Below are positions 1-11,844 of a stretch of DNA of 64,000 nt, piece after piece. The translations under genes and the position numbers were made by a program. The stretch is from Azolla caroliniana (lineage: Eukaryota > Polypodiophyta): positions 310,001 to 374,000 of the forward strand of contig JBHGNT010000017.1 of NCBI GenBank assembly GCA_043228905.1, in the 5' to 3' direction. The stretch's first letter is position 1; every line of letters begins with the position of its first letter. The notes below the pieces were generated by a model that saw only the letters and a list, made by a program, of their open reading frames with translations, did no database searches and was not told where the DNA came from.

Positions 1-1356
1 ACCCAACTTGTGTGAGTGAGTTCAAAGAAGTGCCTTGGGATAAACTCGGAAATCAGCTAGTAAGTTGTGAGGCATTCAATGCGCATCACCTCATATTGTT
101 GCCATGATTGTGTCTTTTATTGTTTCTAAGATATCTTGGTCATGGCTCATTTGGCATTTATAATTTGATGGTACTGTGGTCTGGCTCTGTTGTCCACTAC
201 TATTGTTCCCATGATCCTGTGTACAAATATGCTAATGATAGTATACAGAAATTGGATATATGATTCATGTGTGAGACCATGAAAATGGATGCACTTTAAA
301 TGTTCTCTTTTGACATCTTGACATGTGAGTCTGGTGAATTCTTTATGAAGATGCGTGCATTTTAAGCTTCATTTTCGGCTTCATGTTGGTACCCACTCAG
401 CATTTTTTGGACATTTGTAGAGTGGGTCTCCAAATCTGAAGATATATTCAGATTCTGTCATAATATGTTCCTTGTGATTGATCTCACATTCAAATTATAA
501 CACTAGTGTAGATGTAGACAGGATGATATTTATTGGAATATAGGGCTCTTTTATGACATATTTCCTTTTTTCTTGCAATGTAGATGGCCGCCAAAGTGAA
601 AAGATCACGACTTAGGGTTTAGGGTTTAGGCATTAGTAGTCATGGTTGAGCTTTAAAGTTTTAGCATGCTGAAGTTTGAAGACCAACGTATATTTAGTGA
701 ATTGTTATAATGGTCCTCAAAAATGGTATTTGAACCTTTGCCAAGCACAAAAATAATTAGAGACATTAGATTTTAAATCATAACAAGTAGTGATATTGCA
801 GTAACGAAAAATGCAAAACTAGCTTTTAAGTGATTATATTGTAACGTGCCCATGGACCCACATCCACGTAGGACCCATGAGGCACAACATGTAAGGAACC
901 ATAACTCCACATCATCACAAGAACCATGTAAGCCCCACACGACACATCATGTAAGGAGCCACAACTCCACATAATCACAAGTACACCTACCCTAACGGGA
1001 AGGAACTAATCCCAAGGTTAAGCAACTGAAAACCAAGGTTAGGTTGAGTACTTGTATGAAGCTTAAATAGTGTATTGGATGAATGGAAATGATCGGATTT
1101 TGGGGGTACATCACAATTTGCTGCATAGAAGCTATGATATTTTAGACAAAGGACTTCTTAGACGAATTTTGAATAGGATGAAGGTGCAATTATTAATTTG
1201 TGATAAGTTGTATTCTTGATTTCATTATTGTACCATTAATTAAATACTGAATTAGGTGGGTGATTCAAGTAATTATTACAAATGGTGACATATGCATAAA
1301 CATAAACTTAAGGTGGTGTTTGAGTCTCCAAAAGATGATTGCAAATATGATATTTT
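1..1356. other. Intergenic, no gene seen
   Basis: AT-rich plant intergenic DNA without a recognisable coding region. It holds a short telomere-like run at 612-630 and two imperfect copies of a roughly 42-bp segment near 881-922 and 939-980 (shared core taaggaaccataactccaca, with changes). I see no RNA gene or promoter that I can support. Confidence 0.6.
612..630 (+). repeat. Interstitial telomere-like run
   Basis: Two and a half units of the plant telomere heptamer TTTAGGG are visible. The run is too short to be a telomere; such short runs are common inside plant chromosomes and may mark an old break repair or a telo-box. Confidence 0.6.
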
Positions 1357-1434
1357 GTTACGCGCATGACTGTAATTTATATGTACTAAAGTTGTACCGT
1401 AGTATTCTACTCACGAGGATAAAGTGTGAGGGTT
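1357..1434 (+). repeat. Arm of inverted repeat, partner at 3724-3801
   Basis: This segment matches the reverse complement of 3724-3801 over about 78 bp, at roughly 80 percent by eye (shared blocks include gtattcta and aaagtgtgaggg). Together with a direct repeat just inside (1439-1482 against 3676-3720, core tcccttctttac) it brackets the gypsy remnant. The nesting suggests several overlapping insertions rather than one clean element. Confidence 0.55.
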
Positions 1435-1980
1435 GTCTCAATTCCTAGGACTAAAAATAATCCTCCCTTCTTTACACTATTGATACCATATGTTAGAGCT
1501 TAATCCTAATGTAAGCATGAAATAAGGAAATATAAAATAGGTAGATAGAGAAAGAGAGAGAAAGAAGGGTGCTAAAACACTTGACCACCCCCAAGTGAAG
1601 GGATTGAAACGGACTCAAGCCTTGATCAGCATCCCATACCATTGCCATGGCATCGAGTCGTACTTCGTACTAGTGTGCCCTCTACAAGAGTGTTCATCAC
1701 ACGATCACAATCTCGATGTAGTCAAATTGTCACGGATACATAGAGCAAAGTAGAACAAAGCTAGGCAAGAGGTAGGATATTGCGAGATAGAGCGAGATGC
1801 AAGAGATAGACAAAGTAGAATATAGGATTCCGCAATTGACGTTGTTATACATGTTTGTGGGCTCTACATGTAGTTCCATCCAGAGACCCATTTTCATGTA
1901 GAAGCTTCTTGAATTTTCCAACCTCTGGAGCTTTTTGGAAGCTTCTAAACAATCTTTAAACATGGAATAGATACTCTTCT

Positions 1981-2088
1981 AATAATCTACTAAGATATAC
2001 ATAACATGACAATTTATTGGATGTATTGGTTAAAACATAAAACTTTATTATAATACAAGAGGCTAATGGAGTTCAAATCATGTCATTA
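1981..2088 (+). repeat. Direct repeat flanking gypsy remnant (left)
   Basis: Matches 3454-3562 in the same orientation; the best block is ttggatgtattggttaaaac, followed by aca and by ataatacaagagg. The two copies flank the integrase remnant and may be LTR pieces, but I could not find complete TG...CA ends or a target-site duplication. Confidence 0.55.
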
Positions 2089-2279
2089 TCCTCCCTTGGC
2101 TAAGATGCCACCCTCGTTTTTGTGGATATTGGTGATGAAATGCATGAACCACTCCTCACTTGTGGAAAGCTCGATTGGAGGTGGAGGTGGAGAGTGTCTC
2201 TAGGAATGGTGGAAGGATGAAGAGGTTCAAGGAGAGAGGCATGGAAGACATTATGAATGTGGAGGAAGTTTCAATCGGA

Positions 2280-3200
2280 AAGTGACAGGGTTGATACGCT
2301 CAATGATACGGAAAGGCCCAAACTCCTTGTTACTAGTCCAACTTTCCGCAAGGTCGAGTAGTGTTGACATGGCGACATAAGAGTCATACTTGATCACCAA
2401 CTACAAAGGTGGGTGTGGTTGAGTGATGACGATCAACTTGCGCTTTGTATTAGTCCCCTGCAAGGATGAGCTTGAGGGAGAGGTCTTGATGAATGTCCGC
2501 TAAAGTACGGGCACTATTTCCGCTAAAGGGTTGGTTGAGTTACCAGGCATGGAGATACTGATGCGAGGATGGAAGCCATAGTTAGTGAAAAATGGGGTGA
2601 CCTTGGGTTAACCATGTAGCGTATTATTGTATGTGAACTCTGGAAGTGGCAAGAGGTTAATCCAATCATCTTGTTGGTAGTTAAGCGAGCGCCTAAGGTA
2701 TTGCTTGAGGATTTGGTTCACCCACTAAGTTTGGTCATCAATTTGAGGATGATAGGACGAGGACAAATTCACTATTGTGCCAAGTTTCTAAAGGAGTTGT
2801 CGCAAAAAACGAGAGACAAATTGGGATTGTTCGGTACCCCATGAAGCCACACCACATTCTTTAAAAATAGTTTGGTTGTTTCTTCTACTGAAATAGTCTT
2901 TGCATAGGGGCCAAAATGAGTCATCTTTGTAAACCGATCCACCATGACAAGCATTGTGTCATATCCATGGACCAGAGGCAAGTTAGTGATGATATCCACG
3001 GAAATAGATGCCCAAGGCCGATTGGGATTGGGAAGTGGGTGGAGCAAACCGTACGGTCTGTGGTGGGTGACTTTGGATCGAGCACAAGTATCACATGTCT
3101 TGATGAATTACTTGACGAACTTCTATGGTTGAGGCCACCAATATCCTTGCGAGATTAATTCCATGGTCTTTGAAACTCCAAAATGGCTAGCTAGTGGGTT
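2280..3200 (-). pseudogene. Ty3/gypsy integrase remnant
   Basis: Read on the minus strand this is a decayed pol integrase. In order from the high coordinate: a zinc-binding part with TCDTCARSK and then YGLLHPLPNPNRPW (near 3090-3000); the core with DIITNLP, VDRFTKMTHF and EETTKLFLKNV (an open stretch at 2772-3047); then the block near 2730-2600 resembling the family motif for HPQTDGQTERVNQ, followed by NYQQDDWINLLPL and EFTYNN. Stop codons and frame breaks interrupt it, so it is not functional. No gag, protease or reverse transcriptase was recognised, so this is a fragment. The PYGLL-x-PLP-x-P-x-RPW signature is typical of plant chromovirus-like Ty3/gypsy elements. Confidence 0.85.
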
Positions 3201-3453
3201 GTCATGACACTTTTGGAGAACTTGAGTTCGACACCGACCCTCCGGAACATATAAGGCATGGCCCCGGTAAAGGAGTGCCCCCTTGAATCTGAAGCGATCA
3301 AGGTCTTCCTTGTTCTCTGTTTTAGATGGATTCGTAAGAGCTTTCTCAATGTCAATGGAGAATTTGTCAGTGGGAAGTACTTTGGCTATCTACTCAAGCA
3401 AAGAGTTGCCATGTAGCATGCATGTTGTGAAGAGCTGGAATTGATAATCTACT

Positions 3454-3562
3454 AATAATATACTAAGATATAGATACCATGATCATGTATTGGATGTATT
3501 GGTTAAAACATAATTACGCTTGATTATAATACAAGAGGTCAAGAGTTTGAATCTTGACATGA
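3454..3562 (+). repeat. Direct repeat flanking gypsy remnant (right)
   Basis: Second copy of the 1981-2088 repeat, in the same orientation, on the other side of the integrase remnant. If these are LTR fragments the element between them is internally deleted, since only integrase is recognisable. Confidence 0.5.
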
Positions 3563-3723
3563 TTGTTGTTATGTTCATGACACAAATGATGTCCTTATCA
3601 AGGTAGCTCAACCTCATATTTATAGCCAAACCTAAGCCCCCCAAGCAAGTTAACACTTGGCCAGTATGTATTTTCTAAATTCCTAGTATTAAAAGTATTT
3701 CTCCCTTCTTTACTCTCTTGATT

Positions 3724-3801
3724 AACCCTCACACTTTAACCTCATGTATAGAATACTATGGTACAACGTATGACGAGATAAATTATGGTCATGCTCGTAA
3801 A
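3724..3801 (-). repeat. Arm of inverted repeat, partner at 1357-1434
   Basis: Reverse-complement partner of 1357-1434. It lies immediately after the second copy of the tcccttctttac segment, so a direct and an inverted repeat abut here. The order of the blocks does not fit a simple pair of LTRs. Confidence 0.55.
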
Positions 3802-4337
3802 TACACCCATTCTTTAAAACGTTGCACTCTTGCAATGAAAAGTTAGGGAAGTTAGTTTTTAATGGTGTCTTCTTGTTCCCACATAACATCTTTTATAAAT
3901 TTATCCATTCATTTAATTTTAAATTCTTAGATTGTTTTAGAACGCAAATGTTTTGTTTTAATATCGAGAATTTTCTCTAGTACGTGTGGTTTCAAAGCTA
4001 AATTTTCAGAAGTAACCAAAGTTTCAATTGTAACTGTATTGTCGAAAGAACCAAGAATAACCGCAAAGAGATTTGGGAATCATATACATGCTTTATTACT
4101 CTTAAAGTAATCATAATAGAGTGATTCAACAAATTTGGCATTTTCGATGCATTCGAAAGGCTAGATTAACAAAGATGTTCTAAAGAAGAACATACATTGG
4201 TTGTTTATGATGATCCCTTTGAAGATTTGTTGTAGACATCATGAAATATAGCAACCTCTTCTGTGGTGAAGTGAACATGAATTTAAGCACCATTTACAGG
4301 GGGGAAAAGACTCCTTGAACTAGCACATAGGAGTTTT
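3802..4337. other. Intergenic, nothing recognised
   Basis: AT-rich sequence between the retroelement remnant and the minisatellite. No coding, RNA or repeat structure that I can support. Confidence 0.5.
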
Positions 4338-4755
4338 GATTGGGTCCCAATCGTAACGTGTATCCATGAAATGCTATGATGTTGAAAAAGTTCAAAGGAA
4401 ATGAATGGGAGGTTAGATTGAGTCCCAATTGTTACGTGTAGCTATGAAATGCTACAATGTTGAAAAAGTTCAAAGGAAATGAATGGGAGGTTAGATTGAG
4501 TCCCAATTGTTACGTGTATCTATGAAATGCGACGACGTTGAAAAAGTTCAAAGGAAATGAATGGGAGGTTAGATTGAGTCCCAATTGTTACGTGTATCTA
4601 TGAAATGCAACGATGTTGAAAAAGTTCAAAGGAAATGAATGGGAGGTTAGATTGAGTCCCATTGTTATGTGTATCTATGAAATGCTACGATGTGGAAAAA
4701 GTTCAACGGAAATGAATGGGAGACTCAATTGAGTCCCAATTGTTATTTGTATTTC
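4338..4755 (+). repeat. 78-bp minisatellite, about 5.3 copies
   Basis: Tandem units begin at 4338, 4416, 4494, 4572, 4650 and 4727, each opening with a variant of gattgagtcccaattg and containing tgaaaaagttcaaaggaaat. The period is exactly 78 bp except for one 77-bp unit that lost an A. The inner copies are nearly identical and the outer two have diverged, the usual pattern for unequal crossing-over or slippage with decaying edges. Confidence 0.95.
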
Positions 4756-6229
4756 CTCCAGCACATGAGGCATGTGGCCATGTCCAACTATTCTTGGCAA
4801 TGCTTGGGGAGATATGTATGTCTGTGGCAACCTAAAAGCAATTGGAAAAAGGTAAAAGTCTGTGTTGTTGCTAACATATTGGAAAGTGTCCATGTATCAT
4901 GTAAATAGCTTTAGACATAATATACATAAACCATTGTTGGGGAAAAACAAAAATAAAAAATGCTATGATGTTGGAATTTCTTCGTTGGGCTATGTGTACA
5001 TTCATATTATTACCAACAAAAAGATGATCTATTAAGCCATAAAATTGTTCACATTACAAGAAATATCATGTAAAAAACTTGAATCATAGATTATTAACGA
5101 TACAGGTGACGATGATTTCGTTTTATGCGCCTCCTATTCACTTGCTATTATTCGTTGTTCTCCGTAGCATAGTCTTTCCTACCAAATGTTCTACCTGATG
5201 TAACGCAATCATTCCTAACATATACTAAATATTCCATTTTTGGTATCATCGCTACTTATATGGTCTTTATAGCACAAGCCTCAAGTTAAAATCGTACCCC
5301 ATCCTAGTTTTCTTTTATAGGATCACATTCCTCCTCGTGTTATCCATGTCAAAAGCCAAAACCCTCGCTATCAAGGAACTTGTAGCATCGTTATGGGGTA
5401 GATACATAGATTTTGTGGCAAAAGTCAAAAGCGAAAACCCTACATACCTTTTTATTTTTACTTCATAGGATTAGAGTACCAACAATAATTGGATGCTGAC
5501 CTTATTTGCCTTGTTCACATGGACCGCTCCTCCCATGTTTCCTAATGGAACGCATAGCCCCCACATTAGATTATGGGTAAAATAGGTTGAGTCACCAAAT
5601 GTTGCAACACTTCATGGCAAGTAAAGAGATGAAGCTTGGGTGAAAGCGTTTAAAAAAAGAGAGTACACACATTGGCAATTAAGCTTCCGTTTTGAAAGTA
5701 TCCCGCATTGAGCCAAAGTGCCAAAGAGATGCATGGTTCCCACTGCCTACTCATCTGAAATGGATCGTGAATCTTTGGCCCACTTAAGATGCTTTGCGGG
5801 GTCCCGAGGTAGGGACAAGGAAATTACGATGCAATCAAAGGTTGAACAGAAGGGTGCCGTTTTTTGCAGGAGCATGAGTTACAGCGAGATTATATTTGAA
5901 AACATAAAAATAGAAGGAAGTGGTACCACAAGCGCAACATATGCCTACATGTCACAGACACAGCCAATGAATAATTCCGATAGGAGAACAAGCACCGGAC
6001 ACAGAAATTGGTTTTGTGGTAGACAGACAAATAAGTAGTAAGTACAGATGTTTTTCTTGAAGGAAGAAAGAGTGGTTAAGTAAGTCACTTGAGTCTCCAA
6101 GTGAGCTGAGAAGGTTACTTACTACATACTAGTAAGAGAGCTTACACAATTCACAACATTGCATTAATTAATGTGGTGCGACGAGAGGGAAGTGATATGA
6201 TCATCATTCATGATGGTGACATATCCTGC

Positions 6230-6266
<37 letters not shown>

Positions 6267-6347
6267 ACAGTACAGCATTGCAACCAACAACAACGCCACG
6301 CCAACCGCTCATATCATGGTTGGTATTTATGTGAAGAGTCATGGTTT
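4756..6347. other. Intergenic, 3' flank of the AZG gene
   Basis: No convincing gene. An open frame of 106 codons at 5718-6038 has no family I recognise and no visible splicing partners. The right end should hold the 3' UTR of the permease gene, which is transcribed towards this region; a (CAA)n run lies at 6230-6266. Confidence 0.5.
6230..6266 (+). repeat. (CAA)n microsatellite
   Basis: About twelve CAA units, roughly 80 bp past the stop codon of the permease gene, hence probably within its 3' UTR as (TTG)n in the transcript. Confidence 0.9.
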
Positions 6348-8216
6348 TTATGCGATGGGGGTGGGGGTGGGGGTGGGAGTGGCCCCTACATCATGAGGAA
6401 GAAGGCCGCCGCTGCCGCCGTCGTGTTTGATGATGACTTGGACTTCTGCCATCCTTTCAGAAGGGCTATGTAGTGTTCGGCGGCGGCGGGCCCTCTCAGA
6501 AGTAGCTTTGAAGATGAGCAAAGCCAAGCATTGGGGCGCGTGTAGGACGACGTATACAATGATGCCTGCAAGGAGGCCGTAGGCAACGGAGTAGGTGAAG
6601 GGCATGAGGATGATGGTGACGAAGGCGGGCACTGCATGGCCCATGTGGTCCCACCGTATCTCCATGACGGGCCGCATCAACAGCACCCCCACCATGAGCA
6701 GCGGCGGGCCGACGGCCCACGGAGGGATGGAGGCCAGCAGGGGCGTGAAGAATAAGGAGAAGCCGAAGTAGACGGCGACGGTGAGCGCGGTTAGCCCCGT
6801 CCTGCCACCCTCCCTGATGCCCGTCGATGACTCACCGTACACCGTCACGGACGAGCATCCCAGCGCTGCCCCCGCCATGATCCCCACCGCGTCGCTCATG
6901 AACGCCACGTACTGCCCTTCAAACTCGCCATCCTCCTGCACAAACCCCGCCAGCTTAGCCAGCGCATACAAACCGCCTGTGGTGTCCAGCAAATCGATGT
7001 AGAGGAAGGTCAGCAATGCCCCCCAGAACTGGCCTGACCCCAAGTACTCAAAGCTGAGCGCCCCGGCGGTTGTGCGTATCCAGTGGACGTCCACTACTTT
7101 AGAGAAGTATTGGAAGGCGGCATCTCCAGTGGGGGTGTGAGGGAACACGGTGAAGGGAGTGGATCGGATCCACGACAGCAGTGTGACGAACAGGATGCCA
7201 TAGATGATTCCTCCGCTCATCTTCTTCTTCAGAGCGTAGGCGATGAGGAGGAATCCTGCAGCTCCGAGCCAGAAGGTGGGGCTCTCCATGTGCTGGCCCA
7301 GGCAAACAGTAGCAGCAGAGGCAGCAGCGCCAGGTAGAAGAACGAGTGTACCATTAGGTAGGGCGGAGACTGGCGCTAATGGCGCTCGAGATGAGACAGG
7401 GCACGCCGCAATGGAGACCAGGGTAGCAGGATTGAAGCCCACTAAGCCCAGCCCTACTTGCTCGGATTGTAGCCCAATGAAGGCTAAGAAGAGGCCGATC
7501 CCTGCGGTAGTGGCGAGGCGGAGCGGTGGGGGGATGAGTTTAGCCAGCCGGGACCGAAGGCCAACAGCCGCGATAAGAAAGAAGAGGGCACCCTCCACGA
7601 AAACAGCCGTGAGCGCCGCACGGTAAGGGAGGTTTCCGGAGCCATGGTAGCCGACCAGGGTATAGGCAAAATACGCATTCATGCCCATGCCAGGGGCCAG
7701 AGCCAGTGGCAGGTTGGCCCAGATGCCCATGACGCCCGAGCCGATTATCACCGACAGTGCAGTCGCGACGACCAGGTCTTGGCGAGTCCGATCTACACAT
7801 GCTGCGTAGCCCGGGTTCACGGGAAAGAACTTACAACTGCTGTCAAATTCCTGCGGGCATGAAGTGGCATTGATCGGATTTTTTGGGCAAGTGCATTCCG
7901 AATTGGTGGCATTACTGTAAGAGTTGAATGGTGGTGGGCAGGGGGGGCATTCAGAATTGGACGAAGAATTTAATGGAAGGCAAGTGCAATCGGAAACTGA
8001 ACACGTGCCTCCGGAGTCGGAAAGAATGCGCGCATTTGCTGCTAGTATATATGCCATGGTGAGAAAAGTGGTGGTGCCTGCGCGAACCTCTTGGGTAAAG
8101 CATGTGCCCCGTTCCGCTAACTTGAACCGCCGCCCAACCACACTGTTCTCCACCCTAACATTAGCCCTTTCCACCAAATTGCCAACGTACTGACGTAGTA
8201 TCTGAAGTTTCTCCAT
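6348..8216 (-). CDS. AZG1: AZG-type adenine/guanine permease
   Basis: Single-exon gene of 622 codons for a plasma-membrane purine permease of the AzgA/AZG branch of nucleobase transporters; characterised plant members import adenine and guanine, and cytokinin transport has also been reported. The protein opens with [10 protein letters not shown] and shows the family blocks [14 protein letters not shown] (about 48-61), [79 protein letters not shown] and [14 protein letters not shown], with about a dozen hydrophobic helices between them. The ATG at 8216 is chosen because nothing upstream in frame begins with ATG. It is somewhat longer than Arabidopsis AZG1 (about 580 aa) because the loop after the first helix is expanded and Cys-rich, and because the C-terminus ends in a microsatellite-encoded TPTPTP tail. 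Assignment to AZG1 rather than AZG2 rests on overall similarity and is less certain than the family. Confidence 0.93.
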   Translation of the reverse strand: MEKLQILRQYVGNLVERANVRVENSVVGRRFKLAERGTCFTQEVRAGTTTFLTMAYILAANARILSDSGGTCSVSDCTCLPLNSSSNSECPPCPPPFNSYSNATNSECTCPKNPINATSCPQEFDSSCKFFPVNPGYAACVDRTRQDLVVATALSVIIGSGVMGIWANLPLALAPGMGMNAYFAYTLVGYHGSGNLPYRAALTAVFVEGALFFLIAAVGLRSRLAKLIPPPLRLATTAGIGLFLAFIGLQSEQVGLGLVGFNPATLVSIAACPVSSRAPLAPVSALPNGTLVLLPGAAASAATVCLGQHMESPTFWLGAAGFLLIAYALKKKMSGGIIYGILFVTLLSWIRSTPFTVFPHTPTGDAAFQYFSKVVDVHWIRTTAGALSFEYLGSGQFWGALLTFLYIDLLDTTGGLYALAKLAGFVQEDGEFEGQYVAFMSDAVGIMAGAALGCSSVTVYGESSTGIREGGRTGLTALTVAVYFGFSLFFTPLLASIPPWAVGPPLLMVGVLLMRPVMEIRWDHMGHAVPAFVTIILMPFTYSVAYGLLAGIIVYVVLHAPQCLALLIFKATSERARRRRTLHSPSERMAEVQVIIKHDGGSGGLLPHDVGATPTPTPTPIA

Positions 8217-9389
8217 CCCTAACAACTACCAGATTACTTGGGTAGATTGATGAAGTATATGATTTGTTATTAGCCTTATGATCACTCAATACAATTCAGC
8301 ACGCCTTTGCTAGGTTATGCTTATGTACATCTGTCTATTTAATATTGCATCTCACGCAACTAGCTAGGCCATAGTACATACAACCCACAAAGAACACAGT
8401 AACAATGATACAACTACAAAGATAGTAAGTAGTAAGTACTCCTTTCATTCCTAGCAGCCTGGTTGGTTAGTCACGACTCACCATATATATCTTATATATA
8501 TAAGTTGTCTTAAATGTTATAAACGTGTAAAGGGCTTGTTGTTCCCTCGTGATCATTTTTAGAAGGGCGATTCTCTATCTAAGAATATATAATATATGGT
8601 TGGTTGGTTTTTGCTATCATTATTATTATTAGCATGCGTCGTTACATTGCAGCGCGCGTGTGTTGATATTTGCATCGATGCTCATGTCAAAGAATTCCTT
8701 CTTCTTGTCTCAATCTCGAGGTCAAGCAATTGTGTCACATACCTCCTCCTCCTTTTCTCGATCTCAGGGTCGAGTAATTTTGTCACTTACCTCGACTCTC
8801 TTGCTCGTATTATTAAAATACTAGATAAGACATCATCATTGGTTCATGGGTAATAATAGATATTTTCCTCTCTTCATTAACTTAATCTATGATTGCTTGC
8901 ACACTTGACACCAACTTTCAAGGCCATCCCCTCCCTATCTATTTTCACGTTCTTTTTAACAAAATCTCATGTGCTAAAAGCACTAGAGTCTAGTATACTA
9001 CAAATCTTAGCTAAGCATCATTGCTATTGTTCCTTCCTTTTTTAGGTTATTTGGTCAAAGATTCTTGTCAATCTCACATAATACATTGAACAAACACCTT
9101 TGTTTGCATTATATCTCACTAGCCCACTTCAGCCTTGAACTCTTCCTCTATCTTTTGTAATCCATTATCTTACATTGGGGAATGTGTATGTCTTTGCCTC
9201 CTCCAAGACTCAATCTCCATCTCTAACTAAGATGTTCCGTCTCCCTAAGCTTTCATCATGCATGCTATCACAATCTGAAATCTCGTAATAAAATTGTAAG
9301 GAAAAGATTTGGTTTTCGAGACTTGCACATGAAATATTCTTGACACTCTCATGAATTCCTCTACATCCTAATTATGTTTCGTTCAATGT

Positions 9390-9800
9390 TGCACAACCTC
9401 AAGTGCATGACATCATCATGCCCTATGAAGTGTCATAAAATATTTTTCTTGGACTTAATCTAGTTTGTGCTATTTGCAAATCATCACAAATACAATCCTT
9501 ATATAACTCTATGAGATAATCCAAAATTCAAAATCCATGTGGCTTTAAGAACAATGCCTTATGTGGGCAATCTCAAGTACATGACATCATCATGCCCTAT
9601 TAAGTGACATACGGTGCCTTTCTTGGAGTTGATTAGTAATGATTTGAATATATGACGCACATTTATAATATAGACATATGTAGGAGCTTGATGGACAATT
9701 TAGTTTTTTATATTTGCAAACTTTCACAAGTAAAAACCCTTATACATATAACTCAATGAATTGGTCCAACATTCAAATTCCATGTGGCATCAATACCTTC
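9390..9800 (+). repeat. Imperfect two-copy direct duplication
   Basis: The segment from about 9390 to 9540 recurs, diverged, from about 9567 to 9790. Shared pieces in the same order are caagt-catgacatcatcatgccctat, tttgcaaa, ataactc-atga and a caaattccatgtggc-like block. The second copy carries extra sequence in the middle. Probably an old tandem duplication of transposon-derived DNA. Confidence 0.6.
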
Positions 9801-11159
9801 ATTAGTAAATATAAAGCATATTGCCCATGCTCTTGTGAACTATATTGATTGTAAACTTTATTGGACTAGTGGTTTCATGCATCTTCGTGGATATTTGACA
9901 AACTTGGTGTTTAAATGTTGAGTGAGTCGTCGGATTGTGTTGTTGCTAGTTTTCCAATCAATGTTCATGATCGTATGATGATGGCACATGAGAGGATGTA
10001 TAGTCATGTCTCTTTACCAATTTGTACCTTGAAAAATGGGGAATGGGCAACAAACAAACACAATTCTAGCTTATACATATAGTTTATGAGCATAGAGAAT
10101 ATGCACCAATAATGCTCATGTGGGTTGGATGGAAGGTAATGTGAACAATGTAGGTTGCTCATTTGGATGAGTGATAATGTGTGTGTGAATTATCATTTGA
10201 CGTAGATATAAAAAATACTTATTATTAACACCACCCACTTTAAGGGGTGTTGTCCCCTTACGATAATTGCATTTTGGATTGAGAACACATGTTATGATCC
10301 CGATGAAAGAAAATGAGCTCGTCGAGCATCAAGCTAAGTTCATTGAAGATTTCACTATCAATGTTAGCATTTTGATGTTTATGTATCATTGTGCAAATTT
10401 ACTATTCTTGGCTCTTCTCAAGTTTTTTCTTAGTTACTTTTTGTGGTGCCACTCCTAATTACACATTTAAAGAAACTATGTTGATTTTGCCACACAAATT
10501 TTAGGGTTATTAGCTCAAAGGACGACGATGACAACTTGTTTACACAAGTTTTGTTTTTTTACCATTGTTTATACCACTCACTTTAGGAAGTCACTACCTT
10601 AATCTAACATTTGGTGTCCTCTCACAAAACATGCTTGAGATGATATTATGCATGAGGATATGGTTCTTATAGAAAATATTGATGAATCACCCATATGTGG
10701 CCCTTCTCATATTGTTTCATGGCATTACTTTATATATCAACTTATATGTGTGTTGTCAAATCTTCCACATGTGATGTAGTTTGAATAGATATTGTAATAT
10801 ATATCTAGATACACTTGTGGCCAAATGGAGTGATCAACAATTTGCCCTCAAATAATCTTATATAATGAAATAGGAACTTAACAACTAACATGTTACCATA
10901 TCCATGCCATTCAAAGTGGGGTGGCAATCACTATGAATTCATAGTCATGATCACCAAAATTATGGTGGAGCATGGAGAGACCAAATTAGAGTAAATAGTT
11001 TATGCATGTGTGGTTTGTGGCCTCAATGTAAATGGTATCTCATCTGGAACTTCTGGGTGAGGTAACTCACGTTCCCTTGTCTTCTTAATTGCTTCTACAC
11101 GATGAGTGACTTTGAAGCCCAATATCCAAGGGCGTTTGGTTATTCTTTGATTTTATGCT

Positions 11160-11164
<5 letters not shown>

Positions 11165-11231
<67 letters not shown>
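11165..11231 (+). repeat. (GT)n(GA)n compound microsatellite
   Basis: About 16 GT units followed directly by about 17 GA units. Pure and long, so likely length-polymorphic. Confidence 0.95.
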
Positions 11232-11234
<3 letters not shown>

Positions 11235-11349
11235 TCATCGATTTATACAATGCTCGATTGCTTCTCAATTTTGGAGTTACATTTCTCAAATTTGACAAGT
11301 TTTATCACGGTGTTATTTGACACCTAGATAGTGGGTGTTTGTACAATTT

Positions 11350-11570
11350 ACACAGGTGGACCCAAAGTCAGAGATGGAGATTGTTTTTCTATTTTTGAGA
11401 TATTGGGGATTGCATCATAATTGGAATATGCACAACGCTTTTGTATTTGATGGTAGACATGGAGTGAAAGCATATCTATGAAAGTTGAAGGGAGTACTAA
11501 TGTGGCAATTTTCTTTATTGGAGCAAGTGGAAATCCTTTCCTCGGTGGAATGTTTGTCTTGCCTATTGGC
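11350..11570 (+). mobile_element. LINE fragment, same family as 58150-59410
   Basis: Matches the reverse complement of 58150-58340: shared blocks include ttggaatatgcacaacgctt (with changes), tttgatggtagacatgg and gtgaaagc. In both copies the text corresponds to a peptide resembling HNAFMFDSRHGVK-V-KKLKG. The family assignment follows from the longer copy, which carries LINE ORF2 features upstream of this part. Here only the end is present and the reading frame is broken. Confidence 0.7.
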
Positions 11571-11574
11571 AATT

Positions 11575-11670
11575 ACCCATGTAGTGTAGTGTAGTTAGTG
11601 GGTGACCATATTTCATGGTCACACCCATTGTAAGTAGTGTTTTCACCAAAGAGAGAGAGACCACATTCCA
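11575..11670 (+). repeat. Dispersed repeat, second copy at 13760-13860
   Basis: The segment containing gtagttagtgggt, then cacccattgtaagtagtgtt and a following GA run also occurs at 13760-13860 in the same orientation. It directly follows the LINE fragment and precedes the SINE-like repeat, so it may be the tail of one of them. Confidence 0.7.
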
Positions 11671-11796
11671 CAGTGGCATCTAGTGAAATAGAGATATATA
11701 TGAAATATATAATAGAGAGGTGAGAAAATTGGGTTTCAAACCCAAGACACAGTGCTTGTAGTGTTATCAACTTACCACTGGGGTAAGCTAATTACG

Positions 11797-11844
<48 letters not shown>

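Larger units (their letters stand above)
8217..11349. other. Intergenic, promoter side of AZG gene
   Basis: AT-rich DNA with no gene I can support. It must contain the AZG promoter near 8220-8600, but I see no core element clear enough to place. Short duplications occur (8700-8740 with 8752-8790; 9390-9800) and a composite microsatellite lies at 11165-11231. Confidence 0.5.

Noticed and set aside
612-630. Telomere or centromere signal
   Set aside because: Two to three heptamers only; far too short.
5718-6038. 106-codon open frame on the plus strand
   Set aside because: No recognisable family, no splice partners and amino acid content like random translation; it lies in the 3' flank of the permease gene.
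6386-8193. Long open frames on both strands inside the permease gene
   Set aside because: They are overlapping frames of a GC-rich coding sequence; only the 622-codon frame has family motifs.
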